From: JAMLIN01 sp041676645
GTDB taxonomy: Bacteria; Pseudomonadota; Gammaproteobacteria; Burkholderiales; Burkholderiaceae_E
DNA: 7,954 nt
Reading direction: 5' to 3'
Assembly (NCBI GenBank): GCA_041676645.1
Contig: JBAYRO010000121.1
Location: 1 to 7,954 of the forward strand
Shown: positions 1-6,414 of the stretch, piece by piece
Position numbering within the stretch: the first letter of the stretch is position 1
How the letters are laid out: each line of letters opens with the position of its first letter
Program-made: the position numbers and the translations under genes
The notes under the pieces: generated by a model
Databases searched by the model: none
What the model was told of the DNA's origin: nothing
Seen by the model: only the letters and a program-made list of their open reading frames with translations

Positions 1-32
1 ACCCGCTGCAATGCGTGATGGAGGAAGCATGA
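1..32 (+). CDS. clpS: ClpS, N-end rule adaptor of ClpAP (3' end only)
   Basis: Only the last nine full codons and a stop are present. Reading from base 3 they give PLQCVMEEA followed by TGA at 30-32. The two bases before this (AC) fit the end of a His codon. This matches the C-terminal tail of ClpS, which in E. coli ends HPLLCTLEKA. ClpS is a small cytoplasmic adaptor that binds proteins with destabilising N-terminal residues and hands them to the N domain of ClpA. Its stop codon overlaps the clpA start (ATGA, 29-32), so the two are one transcriptional unit, as in most proteobacteria. The identification rests on a very short tail plus position directly before clpA; most of the gene lies outside the window. 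Confidence 0.85.
   Translation, partial: PLQCVMEEA
20..24 (+). promoter_or_regulatory. Ribosome binding site of clpA
   Basis: GGAGG lies four bases before the ATG at 29, inside the last codons of clpS. It decides the clpA start: an in-frame ATG at 11 has no such site and would add six residues (MRDGGS) that are really clpS sequence read in another frame. Confidence 0.75.
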
Positions 33-2329
33 TCGCGCAAGAGCTTGAAGTCAGCCTGCACATGGCGTTCGTCGAGGCCAGGCAGCAGCGCCACGAGTTC
101 ATCACCGTGGAGCACCTGCTGCTGGCGCTGCTCGACAACCCGTCGGCGGCTGAAGTGCTGCGCGCCTGTGCAGCCAACATCGACGAACTCCGCAAGAACC
201 TGACCGGGTTCATCAAGGAGAACACCCCGGTCGTTCCGGGCGCCGAGGAAATCGACACCCAGCCGACGCTCGGCTTCCAGCGCGTCATCCAGCGCGCCAT
301 CATGCATGTGCAGAGCACTTCCAACGGCAAGAAGGAAGTCACCGGGGCGAACGTACTGGTCGCCATCTTCGGCGAGAAGGATTCGCATGCGGTGTACTAC
401 CTGCACCAGCAGGGCATCACGCGCCTCGACGTCGTCAACTACATCTCCCACGGCATCACCAAGACCCCGCAGCCGCGCGAACAGCAGAAGGAAGAGCCCG
501 CCGAAGTCGAGGCCGAGGGCAATTCCGGCCAGCAGGGCGCGCTCGAGCAGTACACGCAGAACCTGAACGCCGCCGCCCGCGATGGCCGGATCGATCCGCT
601 CATCGGCCGCGAGAGCGAGGTCGAGCGGGTCATCCAGGTGCTGTGCCGTCGGCGCAAGAACAATCCGCTGCTGGTCGGCGAGGCCGGCGTGGGCAAGACC
701 GCGATTGCCGAAGGCCTGGCGTGGCGCATCGTCCAGAACGATGTTCCCGACGTGCTCGCGGAAGCGGTCGTCTATTCGCTCGACATGGGCGCGCTGCTGG
801 CGGGCACCAAGTACCGGGGCGACTTCGAGCAGCGGCTCAAGGCGGTGCTCAAGGCGCTCAAGCAGTCGCCCGGCGCGGTGCTGTTCATCGACGAGATCCA
901 CACCATCATCGGCGCGGGCTCGGCGTCGGGCGGCACGCTCGATGCCTCCAACCTGCTCAAGCCGGCGCTGTCCTCGGGCCAGCTCAAGTGCATCGGGGCC
1001 ACCACCTATACCGAGTACCGCGGCATCTTCGAGAAGGACCACGCGCTGTCACGCCGTTTCCAGAAGATCGACGTGGTCGAGCCGAGCATCGAGCAGACGG
1101 TGCAGATCCTGCGCGGCCTGAAGTCGCGCTTCGAGGAGCACCACCAGGTGAAGTACTCGGCATCGGCCCTGACCACCGCCGCCGAGCTCGCCTCCAAGTA
1201 CATCAACGACAGGCACCTGCCCGACAAGGCGATCGACGTCATCGACGAGGCCGGCGCGGCGCAGCGCATCCTGCCGAAGAACAAGCAGAAGAAGGTCATC
1301 GGTCGCCCCGAGATCGAGGCGATCGTCTCCAAGATCGCCCGCATCCCGCCGGCTTCGGTGTCCTCGGACGATCGCAGCAAGCTCCAGTATCTCGACCGCG
1401 ACCTCAAGAACGTCGTGTTCGGCCAGGATGCCGCCATCGAGGCGCTGGCCGCCGCCATCAAGATGTCGCGCTCGGGCCTGGGCAAGCCCGACAAGCCCAT
1501 CGGCTCCTTCCTGTTCTCCGGCCCCACCGGCGTCGGCAAGACCGAGGTCGCCAAGCAGCTCGCGTTCATCATGGGCATCGAGCTGATCCGCTTCGACATG
1601 TCCGAGTACATGGAGCGGCATGCGGTGTCGCGCCTGATCGGTGCGCCTCCGGGCTATGTCGGCTTCGACCAGGGCGGGCTGCTCACCGAGGCGGTGACCA
1701 AGAAGCCGCACGCGGTGCTCCTGCTCGACGAGATCGAGAAGGCGCATCCGGATATCTTCAACATCCTGCTGCAGGTCATGGACCACGGCGCCCTGACCGA
1801 CAACAACGGGCGCAAGGCCGACTTCCGCAACGTGATCATCATCATGACCACCAACGCGGGCGCCGATACCCTGCAGAAGCGCTCGATCGGCTTCAACGAC
1901 AGCAAGCAGGCCGGCGACGAGCTCCAGGAAATCAAGCGGATGTTCACGCCCGAGTTCCGTAACCGGCTCGACTCGATCATCAGCTTCGGCGCGCTCGACG
2001 AAGACATCATCCTGCGGGTCGTCGACAAGTTCCTCATGCAGCTCGAGGAACAGCTTCACGAGAAGAAGGTCGAGGCGATCTTCACCGACGCGCTGCGCCG
2101 GCATCTCGCGAAGAACGGCTTCGATCCCCTGATGGGCGCGCGCCCCATGCAGCGCCTCATCCAGGACACGATCCGCAAGGCGCTGGCCGACGAGCTGCTG
2201 TTCGGCAAGCTTGCCAACGGCGGCAAGGTGACGGTCGACGTCGACGAGAACCAGGAAGTCCAGCTCACCTACACCGAATCCTCGCCGCCCGATGGCGAAG
2301 GGGAGAAGGTCGAGGCCGAGCAGGCCTGA
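29..2329 (+). CDS. clpA: ClpA, ATPase/unfoldase subunit of the ClpAP protease
   Basis: ClpA is a 766-residue hexameric AAA+ unfoldase (E. coli ClpA has 758) that threads proteins into the ClpP chamber in the cytoplasm. The N domain, about residues 1-140, opens MIAQELEVSLHMAF and binds ClpS; an acidic, Gln-rich linker follows (about 148-172). The first ATPase module has Walker A GEAGVGKT (217-224), Walker B with D288-E289 and a KYRG pore loop near 261. The second has Walker A GPTGVGKT (498-505), Walker B with D567-E568 and a GYVG pore loop (542-545). An IGF tripeptide at 620-622 corresponds to the ClpP-docking loop (IGL in E. coli ClpA), so a ClpP partner is expected elsewhere. There is no long coiled-coil middle domain as in ClpB, nor the shorter one of ClpC. 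The ATG at 29 is chosen for its Shine-Dalgarno, the overlap with the clpS stop and the match to the E. coli N-terminus. The gene looks intact. Confidence 0.97.
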   Translation: MIAQELEVSLHMAFVEARQQRHEFITVEHLLLALLDNPSAAEVLRACAANIDELRKNLTGFIKENTPVVPGAEEIDTQPTLGFQRVIQRAIMHVQSTSNGKKEVTGANVLVAIFGEKDSHAVYYLHQQGITRLDVVNYISHGITKTPQPREQQKEEPAEVEAEGNSGQQGALEQYTQNLNAAARDGRIDPLIGRESEVERVIQVLCRRRKNNPLLVGEAGVGKTAIAEGLAWRIVQNDVPDVLAEAVVYSLDMGALLAGTKYRGDFEQRLKAVLKALKQSPGAVLFIDEIHTIIGAGSASGGTLDASNLLKPALSSGQLKCIGATTYTEYRGIFEKDHALSRRFQKIDVVEPSIEQTVQILRGLKSRFEEHHQVKYSASALTTAAELASKYINDRHLPDKAIDVIDEAGAAQRILPKNKQKKVIGRPEIEAIVSKIARIPPASVSSDDRSKLQYLDRDLKNVVFGQDAAIEALAAAIKMSRSGLGKPDKPIGSFLFSGPTGVGKTEVAKQLAFIMGIELIRFDMSEYMERHAVSRLIGAPPGYVGFDQGGLLTEAVTKKPHAVLLLDEIEKAHPDIFNILLQVMDHGALTDNNGRKADFRNVIIIMTTNAGADTLQKRSIGFNDSKQAGDELQEIKRMFTPEFRNRLDSIISFGALDEDIILRVVDKFLMQLEEQLHEKKVEAIFTDALRRHLAKNGFDPLMGARPMQRLIQDTIRKALADELLFGKLANGGKVTVDVDENQEVQLTYTESSPPDGEGEKVEAEQA

Positions 2330-2351
2330 TCCGGGTTTCTCCAGACCGACC

Positions 2352-2379
2352 GGAAGGGGCGGCGCTTGCCGCCCCTTCC
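2352..2379 (+). terminator. Rho-independent type terminator after clpA
   Basis: A perfect 12-base-pair stem, GGAAGGGGCGGC paired with GCCGCCCCTTCC, closes a GCTT loop 22 bases after the clpA stop. The following tract is CGTTTCCGCTT, which is only modestly T-rich. The stem and position are strong; the weak U-tract is the reason for less than full confidence. It should separate clpS-clpA from dsbB-tal. Confidence 0.8.
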
Positions 2380-2464
2380 CGTTTCCGCTTGCGGTTCGCG
2401 ACGCTCGCGGGGACACGGGCCCCGGCCACACCCGCTACCGGCGTTCCGCATGCCGGCGGCGGTT

Positions 2465-2492
2465 TTGCGGCCCGGCCGGCCACCGGTAAGAT
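2465..2492 (+). promoter_or_regulatory. Possible sigma-70 promoter for dsbB-tal
   Basis: TTGCGG (2465-2470) and TAAGAT (2487-2492) are separated by 16 bases. They match three or four of six consensus positions each (TTGACA / TATAAT). Initiation would fall near 2499, giving a leader of about 25 bases before the dsbB ATG at 2524. It lies after the clpA terminator, where a promoter is expected. This is pattern matching in GC-rich DNA and is only suggestive. Confidence 0.35.
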
Positions 2493-2523
2493 CCACCATT
2501 GCTCCGACTCCTCCCCGGCTCCG

Positions 2524-3033
2524 ATGCTCCACGACAAGCGCTTTCTCCTCTGGCTGGCATTCGGCCTCTCCTGGGGCGGCGTCGCGATCGCGCTGGTTCT
2601 GCAACATGGCTTCGACATGCAGCCTTGCGCCTGGTGCAACATCCAGCGCGGGGCCTACCTGATCATCGGCGTGCTGGCCTTGCTCGCGCTGGTGTCGCCC
2701 ACGTCCGTCGGAAGCATCGTCCTGGCGGTGCTGGCGGCCGGCTTCGCCCTAGGCGGCCTGGCGGCAGCCGGCTTCCAGCATTTCGTCGCGGCGAAATCGG
2801 ATGCCTGTGGCTTCAGCTGGGCCGATCGCTTCATCTACGACACGCGACTCGACGAAACGATGCCCTGGCTCTTCAAGGCGACGGCGTCGTGCGGCGAAGC
2901 CAATCTGCCCCTGTTCGGGGTGCCCTTCGCCCTCTGGAGCGCGGCCCTGTTCACGCTCCTTCTCGTGATCCTGTTGCGGTCGGCGGTGCGCAGCGCGCCG
3001 CCCGCGACGAACCAGACGGGGAGCCCGCAATGA
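2524..3033 (+). CDS. dsbB: DsbB, quinone-dependent disulfide bond formation protein
   Basis: This 169-residue inner-membrane protein (E. coli DsbB has 176) reoxidises periplasmic DsbA and passes electrons to membrane quinone. Both required cysteine pairs are visible: C35-AW-C38 at the end of the first helix (QPCAWCNIQRG, with the conserved Arg at 42), and C95 and C123 in the second periplasmic loop. Four hydrophobic segments at about residues 7-27, 44-62, 64-84 and 133-152 give the usual four-helix topology. The ATG at 2524 is preferred over an in-frame ATG at 2389 because it gives the family length; the extra 45 residues from 2389 are low-complexity and resemble translated intergenic DNA. 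No clear Shine-Dalgarno precedes 2524, so the start is less certain than the identity. The stop overlaps the tal start by ATGA (3030-3033). It is a DsbB rather than DsbI-type protein by length and Cys layout, although no dsbA is in the window. Confidence 0.93.
   Translation: MLHDKRFLLWLAFGLSWGGVAIALVLQHGFDMQPCAWCNIQRGAYLIIGVLALLALVSPTSVGSIVLAVLAAGFALGGLAAAGFQHFVAAKSDACGFSWADRFIYDTRLDETMPWLFKATASCGEANLPLFGVPFALWSAALFTLLLVILLRSAVRSAPPATNQTGSPQ
3018..3023 (+). promoter_or_regulatory. Ribosome binding site of tal
   Basis: GGGGAG lies six bases before the ATG at 3030, inside the last codons of dsbB. It supports 3030 as the tal start. The same frame is open far upstream through dsbB, so length alone could not decide the start. 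Confidence 0.65.
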
Positions 3034-3959
3034 ATGCCCTCGACCAGCTCAAGCAGTTCACCACCGTTGTCGCCGATACCGGCGACTTCCGCCAGCTCGA
3101 GGCCTATGCGCCTCGCGACGCCACCACCAACCCGACCCTCATCCTGAAGGCGGTGGGGATGCCCGCCTACCGGCATCTCCTCGACGAGGTGGTCGCCGCC
3201 GGAGTCGGCCGGCCGAGGGCCGAGGTCACCGACACCTTGCTGGTGCGCTTCGGCGCCGAGATCCTGTCGATCATCCCGGGGCGGGTGTCGACCGAGGTCG
3301 ATGCGCGTCTTTCCTTCGACACCGAGGCGACGATCGCCCGCGCCCATTCGCTCATCGAAGCCTATCGACGAGCCGGTGTCGACCCGGCCCGCGTCCTGAT
3401 CAAGATCGCGTCGACCTGGGAGGGCATCCGCGCCGCCGAGCGGCTCGAGCGCGAGGGCATCCACTGCAACCTGACCCTGCTGTTCTCCTTCCCCCAGGCG
3501 GTGGCCTGCGCGGATGCCGGCGTCACCCTCGTCTCGCCCTTCGTCGGCCGGATCTACGACTGGTATCGGCAGCGCGACGGTCGGGACTACGAGGGCGAGG
3601 ACGATCCCGGGGTCGCCTCGGTACGGCGCATCTACGATTACTTCAAGAAATTCGGCTACGAAACCGAGGTGATGGGCGCGAGCTTTCGCAATATCGGCCA
3701 GATCCGGGCGCTGGCGGGTTGCGACCTGCTGACGATCAGCCCCGAGCTGCTGGCGCAACTCGCGGCCGACGAAAGCCCGCTGCCGCGGCGGCTCGATCCG
3801 GATGCCGCCCGCCAGAAGACCATCGAACGCGAACGATTCGATGAACGCCAGTTCCGCTTCGCCGTGAACGAGGATGCGATGGCGACCGAGAAGCTCGCCG
3901 AGGGAATCCGTTCCTTCGTGGCCCACGCGCTGGAACTCGAGGCGCTGGCCAGCGCCTGA
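3030..3959 (+). CDS. tal: Transaldolase, class I TalB type
   Basis: This 309-residue cytoplasmic enzyme (E. coli TalB has 317) belongs to the non-oxidative pentose phosphate pathway. It moves a dihydroxyacetone unit from sedoheptulose 7-phosphate to glyceraldehyde 3-phosphate, giving erythrose 4-phosphate and fructose 6-phosphate. It aligns with TalB nearly end to end: TTVVADTGDF near the N-terminus with Asp16, the DATTNPTLIL motif at 30-39, GRVSTEVDARLS with Glu89, the Schiff-base lysine K125 in LIKIASTW, N147 and T149 in CNLTLLFS, and SPFVGRIYDWY with S169 and R174. GASFRN at 216-221 is the late phosphate-binding strand. All catalytic residues (equivalents of D17, E96 and K132) are present, so it should be active. 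The start follows GGGGAG and overlaps the dsbB stop (ATGA), which gives TalB-like N-terminal length. The pairing with dsbB has no obvious metabolic reason. Confidence 0.97.
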   Translation: MNALDQLKQFTTVVADTGDFRQLEAYAPRDATTNPTLILKAVGMPAYRHLLDEVVAAGVGRPRAEVTDTLLVRFGAEILSIIPGRVSTEVDARLSFDTEATIARAHSLIEAYRRAGVDPARVLIKIASTWEGIRAAERLEREGIHCNLTLLFSFPQAVACADAGVTLVSPFVGRIYDWYRQRDGRDYEGEDDPGVASVRRIYDYFKKFGYETEVMGASFRNIGQIRALAGCDLLTISPELLAQLAADESPLPRRLDPDAARQKTIERERFDERQFRFAVNEDAMATEKLAEGIRSFVAHALELEALASA

Positions 3960-3966
3960 CGGGAAA

Positions 3967-4029
3967 CGACGCCCCACGCCGGCCGCGCCGGCGCGACGCC
4001 CACGCCGGCGCGGCCGTCATGGGGCGTCG
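3967..4029. terminator. Large inverted repeat between convergent operons, probable bidirectional terminator
   Basis: Bases 3967-3993 pair with 4003-4029 with only two mismatches over 27 positions, including a perfect 13-base-pair GC core (3981-3993 with 4003-4015) around a nine-base loop. It starts eight bases after the tal stop and ends 16 bases before the stop of the minus-strand gene, so it serves transcripts from both sides. On the plus side no T-run follows; on the minus side the hairpin is followed by GTTTCCC. It may act as an intrinsic terminator of weak U-tract type, a Rho-assisted end, or a 3'-end stabiliser. Confidence 0.6.
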
Positions 4030-4045
4030 GCCGCCACGCGGCGGG

Positions 4046-4234
4046 TCAGCCGCCGGCTTCGCCTTGCGGGGCCTCGGGATGACGCTCGCGCCATGCGCGC
4101 AAGGCTTCCCGGTATCGTTCGAGCGCGGCGTCGTGCAGATCGAAGACGCAGGGATTGCAGCCGCTGCCGCAGCAGTCGTCGAGGTCGGGCTGCGGGGGAG
4201 GCAGGGGCATCGGATCGGGATTTTCTGGGCGCAT
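4046..4234 (-). CDS. Small Cys-rich oxidoreductase-like domain protein
   Basis: This is a 62-residue protein whose core DDCCGSGCNPCVFDLHDAA is characteristic of the oxidoreductase-like family (Pfam Oxidored-like, PF09791, recalled from memory). The four cysteines C21, C22, C26 and C29 form CC-x3-C-x2-C, a layout suggesting metal or Fe-S binding. A Pro-rich N-terminus precedes it and a basic, amphipathic helix (about 34-52) follows. No function is established for the family, and the name does not prove redox activity. The ATG at 4234 is the first possible start in this frame since the dut stop; an alternative ATG at 4210 would remove eight residues. Neither has a clear Shine-Dalgarno. It lies 96 bases after dut on the same strand and may be the last gene of that unit. 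The cysteine core sits in one uninterrupted frame, which supports it as real despite its size. Confidence 0.82.
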   Translation of the reverse strand: MRPENPDPMPLPPPQPDLDDCCGSGCNPCVFDLHDAALERYREALRAWRERHPEAPQGEAGG

Positions 4235-4297
4235 CGCCGCATTGTCGCCCGCCGACCCGTTCCCGCGGGAAATGCCGCCGTCGCGACTCGGGAGACC

Positions 4298-4323
4298 GGT
4301 CGCCCGCCATGACCCGGGCGACC
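4298..4323 (-). terminator. Hairpin just after dut, possible weak terminator
   Basis: On the minus strand GGTCGCCCG (4323-4315) pairs with CGGGCGACC (4306-4298) around an eight-base loop, starting seven bases after the dut stop. No T-run follows, so it may pause or protect the dut transcript rather than end it. Such stems are common by chance in GC-rich DNA. Confidence 0.3.
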
Positions 4324-4330
4324 ATGGTGT

Positions 4331-4777
4331 CTAGCGGCTGCCGGTGCTGCCGAAGCCGCCGGCGCCCCGCTCGCTGGCGGTGAACTCCTCGACGATATCG
4401 AAGCCCACCTGCAGGACCGGAACGACGACCAGCTGGGCGATGCGCTCGAAGGGCCCGATCGTGTAGGGCGTGTCGCTGCGGTTCCATACCGAAACCATCA
4501 GCTGCCCCTGGTAGTCGGAGTCGATCAGGCCCACGAGGTTGCCGAGCACGATGCCGTGCCTGTGGCCCAGCCCGGAGCGCGGCAGGACCACGGCGGCGAA
4601 GCCGGGGTTGCCGACATGGATCGCGATGCCGGTCGGCACCAGGGCGCTCGTCCCGGGTTCGAGCGGCAGCGGCTCGTCGATGCAGGCGCGCAGGTCGAGG
4701 CCGGCGCTGCCCGGGCTGCCGTAGGCCGGCAGTTGCTCGCGCATGCGCGCGTCCAGAATCTTCAGTTCGATCTTCAT
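4331..4777 (-). CDS. dut: dUTP diphosphatase (dUTPase)
   Basis: This 148-residue trimeric cytoplasmic enzyme (E. coli Dut has 152) hydrolyses dUTP to dUMP and pyrophosphate. It keeps uracil out of DNA and feeds thymidylate synthesis. All five dUTPase motifs are present in order: AGLDLRA (25-31), PRSGLG (66-71), GLIDSDYQG (83-91) with the catalytic Asp86 and the sugar-stacking Tyr89, ERIAQL (111-116), and the flexible C-terminal RGAGGFGSTG (137-146) that closes over the substrate. The N-terminus MKIELKILDARM matches E. coli. Its ATG overlaps the stop of the upstream membrane protein gene (ATGA, 4777-4774), and no Shine-Dalgarno is visible before it, so translation probably depends on coupling. 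The proximity to coaBC recalls the E. coli dfp-dut arrangement, but with one extra gene inserted. The sequence appears complete. Confidence 0.97.
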   Translation of the reverse strand: MKIELKILDARMREQLPAYGSPGSAGLDLRACIDEPLPLEPGTSALVPTGIAIHVGNPGFAAVVLPRSGLGHRHGIVLGNLVGLIDSDYQGQLMVSVWNRSDTPYTIGPFERIAQLVVVPVLQVGFDIVEEFTASERGAGGFGSTGSR

Positions 4778-5205
4778 GTTGCGGCTGAACGGGGTCGTGC
4801 CGGCCGCCGACCGGCCTTGCGGCCGATGGCGAGGCCAGCGACGAGCAGGATGATGCCGGGCATCATCGATATCGCCTCGGGCGCGAGCAAGCCCAGGCCG
4901 ATCAGCAAGGCGCCGATGACGACCAGGACGCGGGAGAATCCTTCGCGCAGGGTCGGCACGCGCCGAACCGTGGGCGCGGATGCGGATGCGGATGCGGATG
5001 CCGCTGCCGGTACGGCGGCCGAGGCGATGGCGGGCGCGGAGCGGTCGGCGGGTGCCGGCACGGGCTGGCGGTCGGCGAGCCGTTGGACCAGTTCGACGGC
5101 CGCCCGCTCGGCGTCTTCGGGGGGATCGCCGACGAGCGATTCGATGTAGCGGACATAGTCGCCCCCGGGGGGTTCGTCCGCATGGAGCTGGCCGTGGAAG
5201 TTCAT
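4774..5205 (-). CDS. Hypothetical two-helix membrane protein between coaBC and dut
   Basis: I do not recognise a family for this 143-residue protein. The first 45 or so residues are soluble and acidic (MNFHGQLHADEPPGGDYVRY, then a helix near 31-45). A Pro/Ala/Ser-rich linker follows (48-80), containing ASASASASA, then a basic stretch VRRVPTLREGFSR. Two hydrophobic segments, about 92-109 and 111-128, are separated by a very short turn at PE, forming a hairpin. The tail is strongly basic (GRKAGRRPARPRS). By the positive-inside rule both ends probably face the cytoplasm; this is inference. There is no signal peptide, catalytic motif or cysteine. The start overlaps the coaBC stop (5205-5202) and the stop overlaps the dut start (4777-4774), neither with a visible Shine-Dalgarno. 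Being locked by overlaps on both sides is the main support that it is a real gene. The function is unknown; a membrane-anchored scaffold or modulator is possible but unsupported. Confidence 0.8.
   Translation of the reverse strand: MNFHGQLHADEPPGGDYVRYIESLVGDPPEDAERAAVELVQRLADRQPVPAPADRSAPAIASAAVPAAASASASASAPTVRRVPTLREGFSRVLVVIGALLIGLGLLAPEAISMMPGIILLVAGLAIGRKAGRRPARPRSAAT
4976..4999 (-). repeat. Four-copy hexanucleotide tandem repeat encoding (Ala-Ser)n
   Basis: Four perfect copies of GCGGAT on the plus strand (ATCCGC on the coding strand) encode the alternating Ala-Ser run in the linker of the hypothetical membrane protein. The unit is six bases, so gain or loss of copies would keep the frame and only change linker length. 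Confidence 0.85.
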
Positions 5206-6410
5206 CGCTGCGGGGAACCGGCCCGCGGCAGGCGCTTCGCGATCTCCTCGACCAGGCGGGTGGCGAGCTCGGCCTTGCTCGCGCGCTCGAGCCGGGTCGT
5301 GGTTTGCTCGTCGATGAGGAGGAACTCGTTCTCGTCGAGGCCGAAGGTCTGGTGGCCGATGTTCGCGGCCAGCAGCGGAACCCCCTTGGAGATGCGCTTC
5401 TTCTGTGCGTTCTGCTCGAGCGCCTCGCTCTCGGCCGCGAAGCCGACGCAGTAGGGCGCGTCGGCCAGCGCCGCGACACTGGCGAGGATGTCCGGATTGA
5501 GCGTGAATTCGAGCGTCGGCAGCGCGCCGTCGGGGGTCTTCTTGATCTTCTGGTCGCTGACGCGGGCGACGCGCCAGTCGGCGACCGCCGCCACCGCGAT
5601 GAACACGTCGGCGGTGGCGGCCCGCGCCATCACGGCGTCATGCATCTCGACGGCGGTGCGCACATCGTGGCGCTGCACGCCCCAGGGGGTGTCCAGCGCG
5701 ACCGGGCCGGCGACGAGTTCGACGCTCGCGCCGGCATGGCGGGCGGCGCGGGCGATCTCGAATCCCATCTTGCCCGAGGAGCGATTGGTGATGCCGCGTA
5801 CCGGATCGATCGGCTCGTAGGTGGGGCCCGCGGTGACCAGCACCTTCCGGCCCGCAAGCCATTTGGGCGCCAGGAAGGCGAGGGTCGCCTCGATGATTTC
5901 CTGGGGCTCGATCATGCGTCCGAGACCGGTTTCGCCGCAGGCCTGGGCGCCCGAGGTCGGGCCGAGCAGTTCGACGCCGTCGTCGGCGAGCAGGGCGACA
6001 TTGCGCTGGGTGGCGCGGTTCTCCCACATCTGCCGGTTCATCGCCGGCGCCATCAGCAGCGGTATCTCGCGCGCGAGGCAGAGGGTGCTGAGCAGATCGT
6101 CGGCGAGACCGTGGACGACCTTGGCCATGAAGTCGGCGGTGGCGGGGGCCACCAGGATCAGGTCGGCGGCCCGCGACAGCTCGATGTGCGGCATCAGGTT
6201 GTCGATGCGGCTATCCCAGGCGTCGGTGTACACCGGTTCGCCGGTCAGGGCCTGGAAGCTTGCCGGGGTGATGAAGCGGGTCGCGGAATCGGTCATCACG
6301 ACCTGCACCTGCATGCCCTGCGCCATCAGGCCGCGCGCGAGTTCGATCGCCTTGAAGGCGGCGACCCCGCCGGTCACGCCGAGCAGGATTCGGACTGGTC
6401 TGTCTGCCAT
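5202..6410 (-). CDS. coaBC: CoaBC, bifunctional phosphopantothenoylcysteine decarboxylase / phosphopantothenate-cysteine ligase
   Basis: This 402-residue protein (E. coli Dfp has 406) carries out two consecutive cytoplasmic steps of CoA synthesis. The C-terminal CoaB half joins cysteine to 4'-phosphopantothenate using CTP; the N-terminal CoaC flavoprotein half decarboxylates the product to 4'-phosphopantetheine. CoaC (about 1-185) has the flavin-binding start ILLGVTGGVAAFKA, His75 in PHIELSRAAD, APAMNRQMW with N125, and Cys158 in ACGETGLGRM. CoaB (about 187-402) has VTAGPTYEPIDPVR, the dimer motif GITNRSSGKMG (206-216), AAVADWR (274-280), the lysine-rich KIKK (288-291) and GFAAE. All key residues fall at almost the E. 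coli positions. The ATG at 6410 is chosen for its GGAGG; an in-frame ATG at 6437 would add nine residues (MVYSPDGGS). The gene starts 50 bases after the uvrA stop, so co-transcription with uvrA is possible. The stop overlaps the next gene. Confidence 0.97.
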   Translation of the reverse strand: MADRPVRILLGVTGGVAAFKAIELARGLMAQGMQVQVVMTDSATRFITPASFQALTGEPVYTDAWDSRIDNLMPHIELSRAADLILVAPATADFMAKVVHGLADDLLSTLCLAREIPLLMAPAMNRQMWENRATQRNVALLADDGVELLGPTSGAQACGETGLGRMIEPQEIIEATLAFLAPKWLAGRKVLVTAGPTYEPIDPVRGITNRSSGKMGFEIARAARHAGASVELVAGPVALDTPWGVQRHDVRTAVEMHDAVMARAATADVFIAVAAVADWRVARVSDQKIKKTPDGALPTLEFTLNPDILASVAALADAPYCVGFAAESEALEQNAQKKRISKGVPLLAANIGHQTFGLDENEFLLIDEQTTTRLERASKAELATRLVEEIAKRLPRAGSPQR

Positions 6411-6414
6411 GGAA

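Noticed and set aside
643..2431. Long open frames overlapping clpA (plus strand 643-1962, minus strand 1049-2431)
   Set aside because: clpA is unmistakable across the whole stretch. The overlapping translations are Arg/Ala/Gly/Pro-rich with no recognisable motif, as expected from GC-rich shadow frames.
2389..2523. An N-terminal extension of DsbB from the ATG at 2389
   Set aside because: It would add 45 low-complexity residues, exceed family length and place the possible promoter inside the gene.
2380..2523. A possible small RNA or riboswitch between clpA and dsbB
   Set aside because: Only scattered GC-rich palindromes are present, with no recognisable conserved RNA element and no second terminator before dsbB.
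2499..3959. A 486-residue version of tal starting at 2499
   Set aside because: The tal frame merely stays open through dsbB. Residues before 3030 do not resemble transaldolase, and a good ribosome site precedes 3030.
3736..4487. Overlapping minus- and plus-strand frames around 3736-4487
   Set aside because: They are Arg/Pro/Ser-rich, cross tal, dut and the hairpin, and lack motifs. Only the frame with the CC-x3-C-x2-C core is convincing.
4331..5479. A 382-residue fusion form of dUTPase
   Set aside because: The dut frame is open upstream through two other genes. The upstream part is Arg/Pro-rich shadow sequence, and dUTPase similarity begins exactly at MKIELKILD.
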